Assembly: GCA_023432805.1 (NCBI GenBank)
Contig: JAEYUG010000071.1
Location: 1-55,802 of the forward strand
Reading direction: 5' to 3'
DNA length: 55,802 bases
DNA from: Bacteroidota bacterium
Lineage (GTDB): Bacteria > Bacteroidota > Ignavibacteria > SZUA-365
In this document: piece after piece, positions 55,618 to 55,802 of the stretch
How the letters are laid out: every line of letters starts with the position of its first letter
How positions within the stretch are numbered: position 1 is the stretch's first letter
Made by a program: the position numbers and the translations under genes
Notes under the pieces: generated by a model
What the model saw: only the letters and a program-made list of their open reading frames with translations
Databases searched by the model: none
Told to the model about the DNA's origin: nothing

Positions 55618-55802
55618 GACGAATGACTCCTGTCAATCAAGATGAATCACAATCATGCATGCGGGATGAATTGCCGCATGTCGGAGATTGGGATGAGATA
55701 TGTTCTGGGAAGAATCGTCCCAATGTATATCGCGGATGCGATTTCTCCAAATACCAGGCAACACCCGAACGAACGCGGCGCGACGGGGCTCCTGTGCGGA
55801 AG
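55618..55802. other. Upstream region of the barrel-TANFOR-Fn3 operon
   Basis: No ORF. Contains ATTGGGA and TCCCAAT arms separated by about 24 bases, a weak operator-like repeat. The window ends here. Confidence 0.35.

Noticed and set aside
1..55802. Prophage or insertion sequence
   Set aside because: No transposase, integrase, capsid or terminase gene recognised; the S74/YadA-like protein alone is not phage evidence.

Overview
The window is GC-rich bacterial chromosome coding densely on both strands. The lineage is probably the Bacteroidota/Chlorobiota/Kapaibacteriota (FCB) side of the tree. Three secreted proteins end in type IX secretion (T9SS) sorting domains. There is a giant TANFOR-type protein, a trimeric-head/peptidase S74 protein, OmpA with thrombospondin type 3 repeats, lamin-tail-domain (LTD) proteins and many outer-membrane barrels. 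High GC combined with T9SS tails suggests a Kapaibacteria- or Ignavibacteria-like organism; this is inference, because no rRNA is present.

Layout. 1-134: tandem repeats. 240-3857: lon, prmC and tRNA-Asp with a good promoter and terminator. 3930-12130: a porin, a DUF4256 protein, a small secreted protein, a roughly 1,510-residue acyl-CoA-synthetase-like fusion and a DUF5995 protein. 12196-13104: a DUF134/NifX-like His-rich protein behind a perfect palindrome. 13286-15723: a T9SS-tailed protein coupled to a trimeric-head/S74 protein. 16294-19914: DinB-like protein, arsenic operon (arsR-acr3-arsM-arsC) with an operator at the arsR start, and a TfoX-like protein. 19956-22453: two lipoproteins and a histidine-kinase remnant. 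22528-35602: a large two-directional phosphate/oxyanion locus. 35606-41242: dispersed hairpin repeats, a Gly-rich lipoprotein, a decayed beta-helix gene, OmpA/TSP3, DUF4153 and DUF2892. 41413-44770: glycosyltransferase, GH130 glycosidase and a 40-residue Lys-rich peptide. 44969-46686: GH26-like T9SS cargo plus cupin. 46810-55617: Fn3 protein, TANFOR protein and an outer-membrane barrel in one operon.

The most interesting system is 22528-35602. On the minus strand nine genes lie head to tail: a divergent CYTH-like protein, a canonical CYTH protein, an SLC13 transporter, a PhoU-like DUF47 protein, a PiT transporter, an OprP-type porin, an LTD lipoprotein, an SdiA-regulated (phytase-like propeller) lipoprotein and a T9SS-exported LTD protein. 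Diverging from it on the plus strand are a PhnD-like binding protein (split by a frameshift), a membrane histidine kinase and an NtrC-class sigma54 activator. The shared control region contains a -24/-12 sigma54 promoter with correct spacing that faces the transport operon, and a nested inverted repeat about 100 bp upstream of its predicted start, where an NtrC-type activator would bind. I infer a sigma54-controlled, two-component phosphate/phospho-compound scavenging system running from the cell surface to cytoplasmic polyphosphate-type metabolism.

The arsenic operon next door is conventional but complete (sensing, efflux, methylation, reduction). Decayed gene fragments (kinase, beta-helix protein, possible DUF6064 protein) and scattered GGACG-hairpin repeats show past rearrangement.
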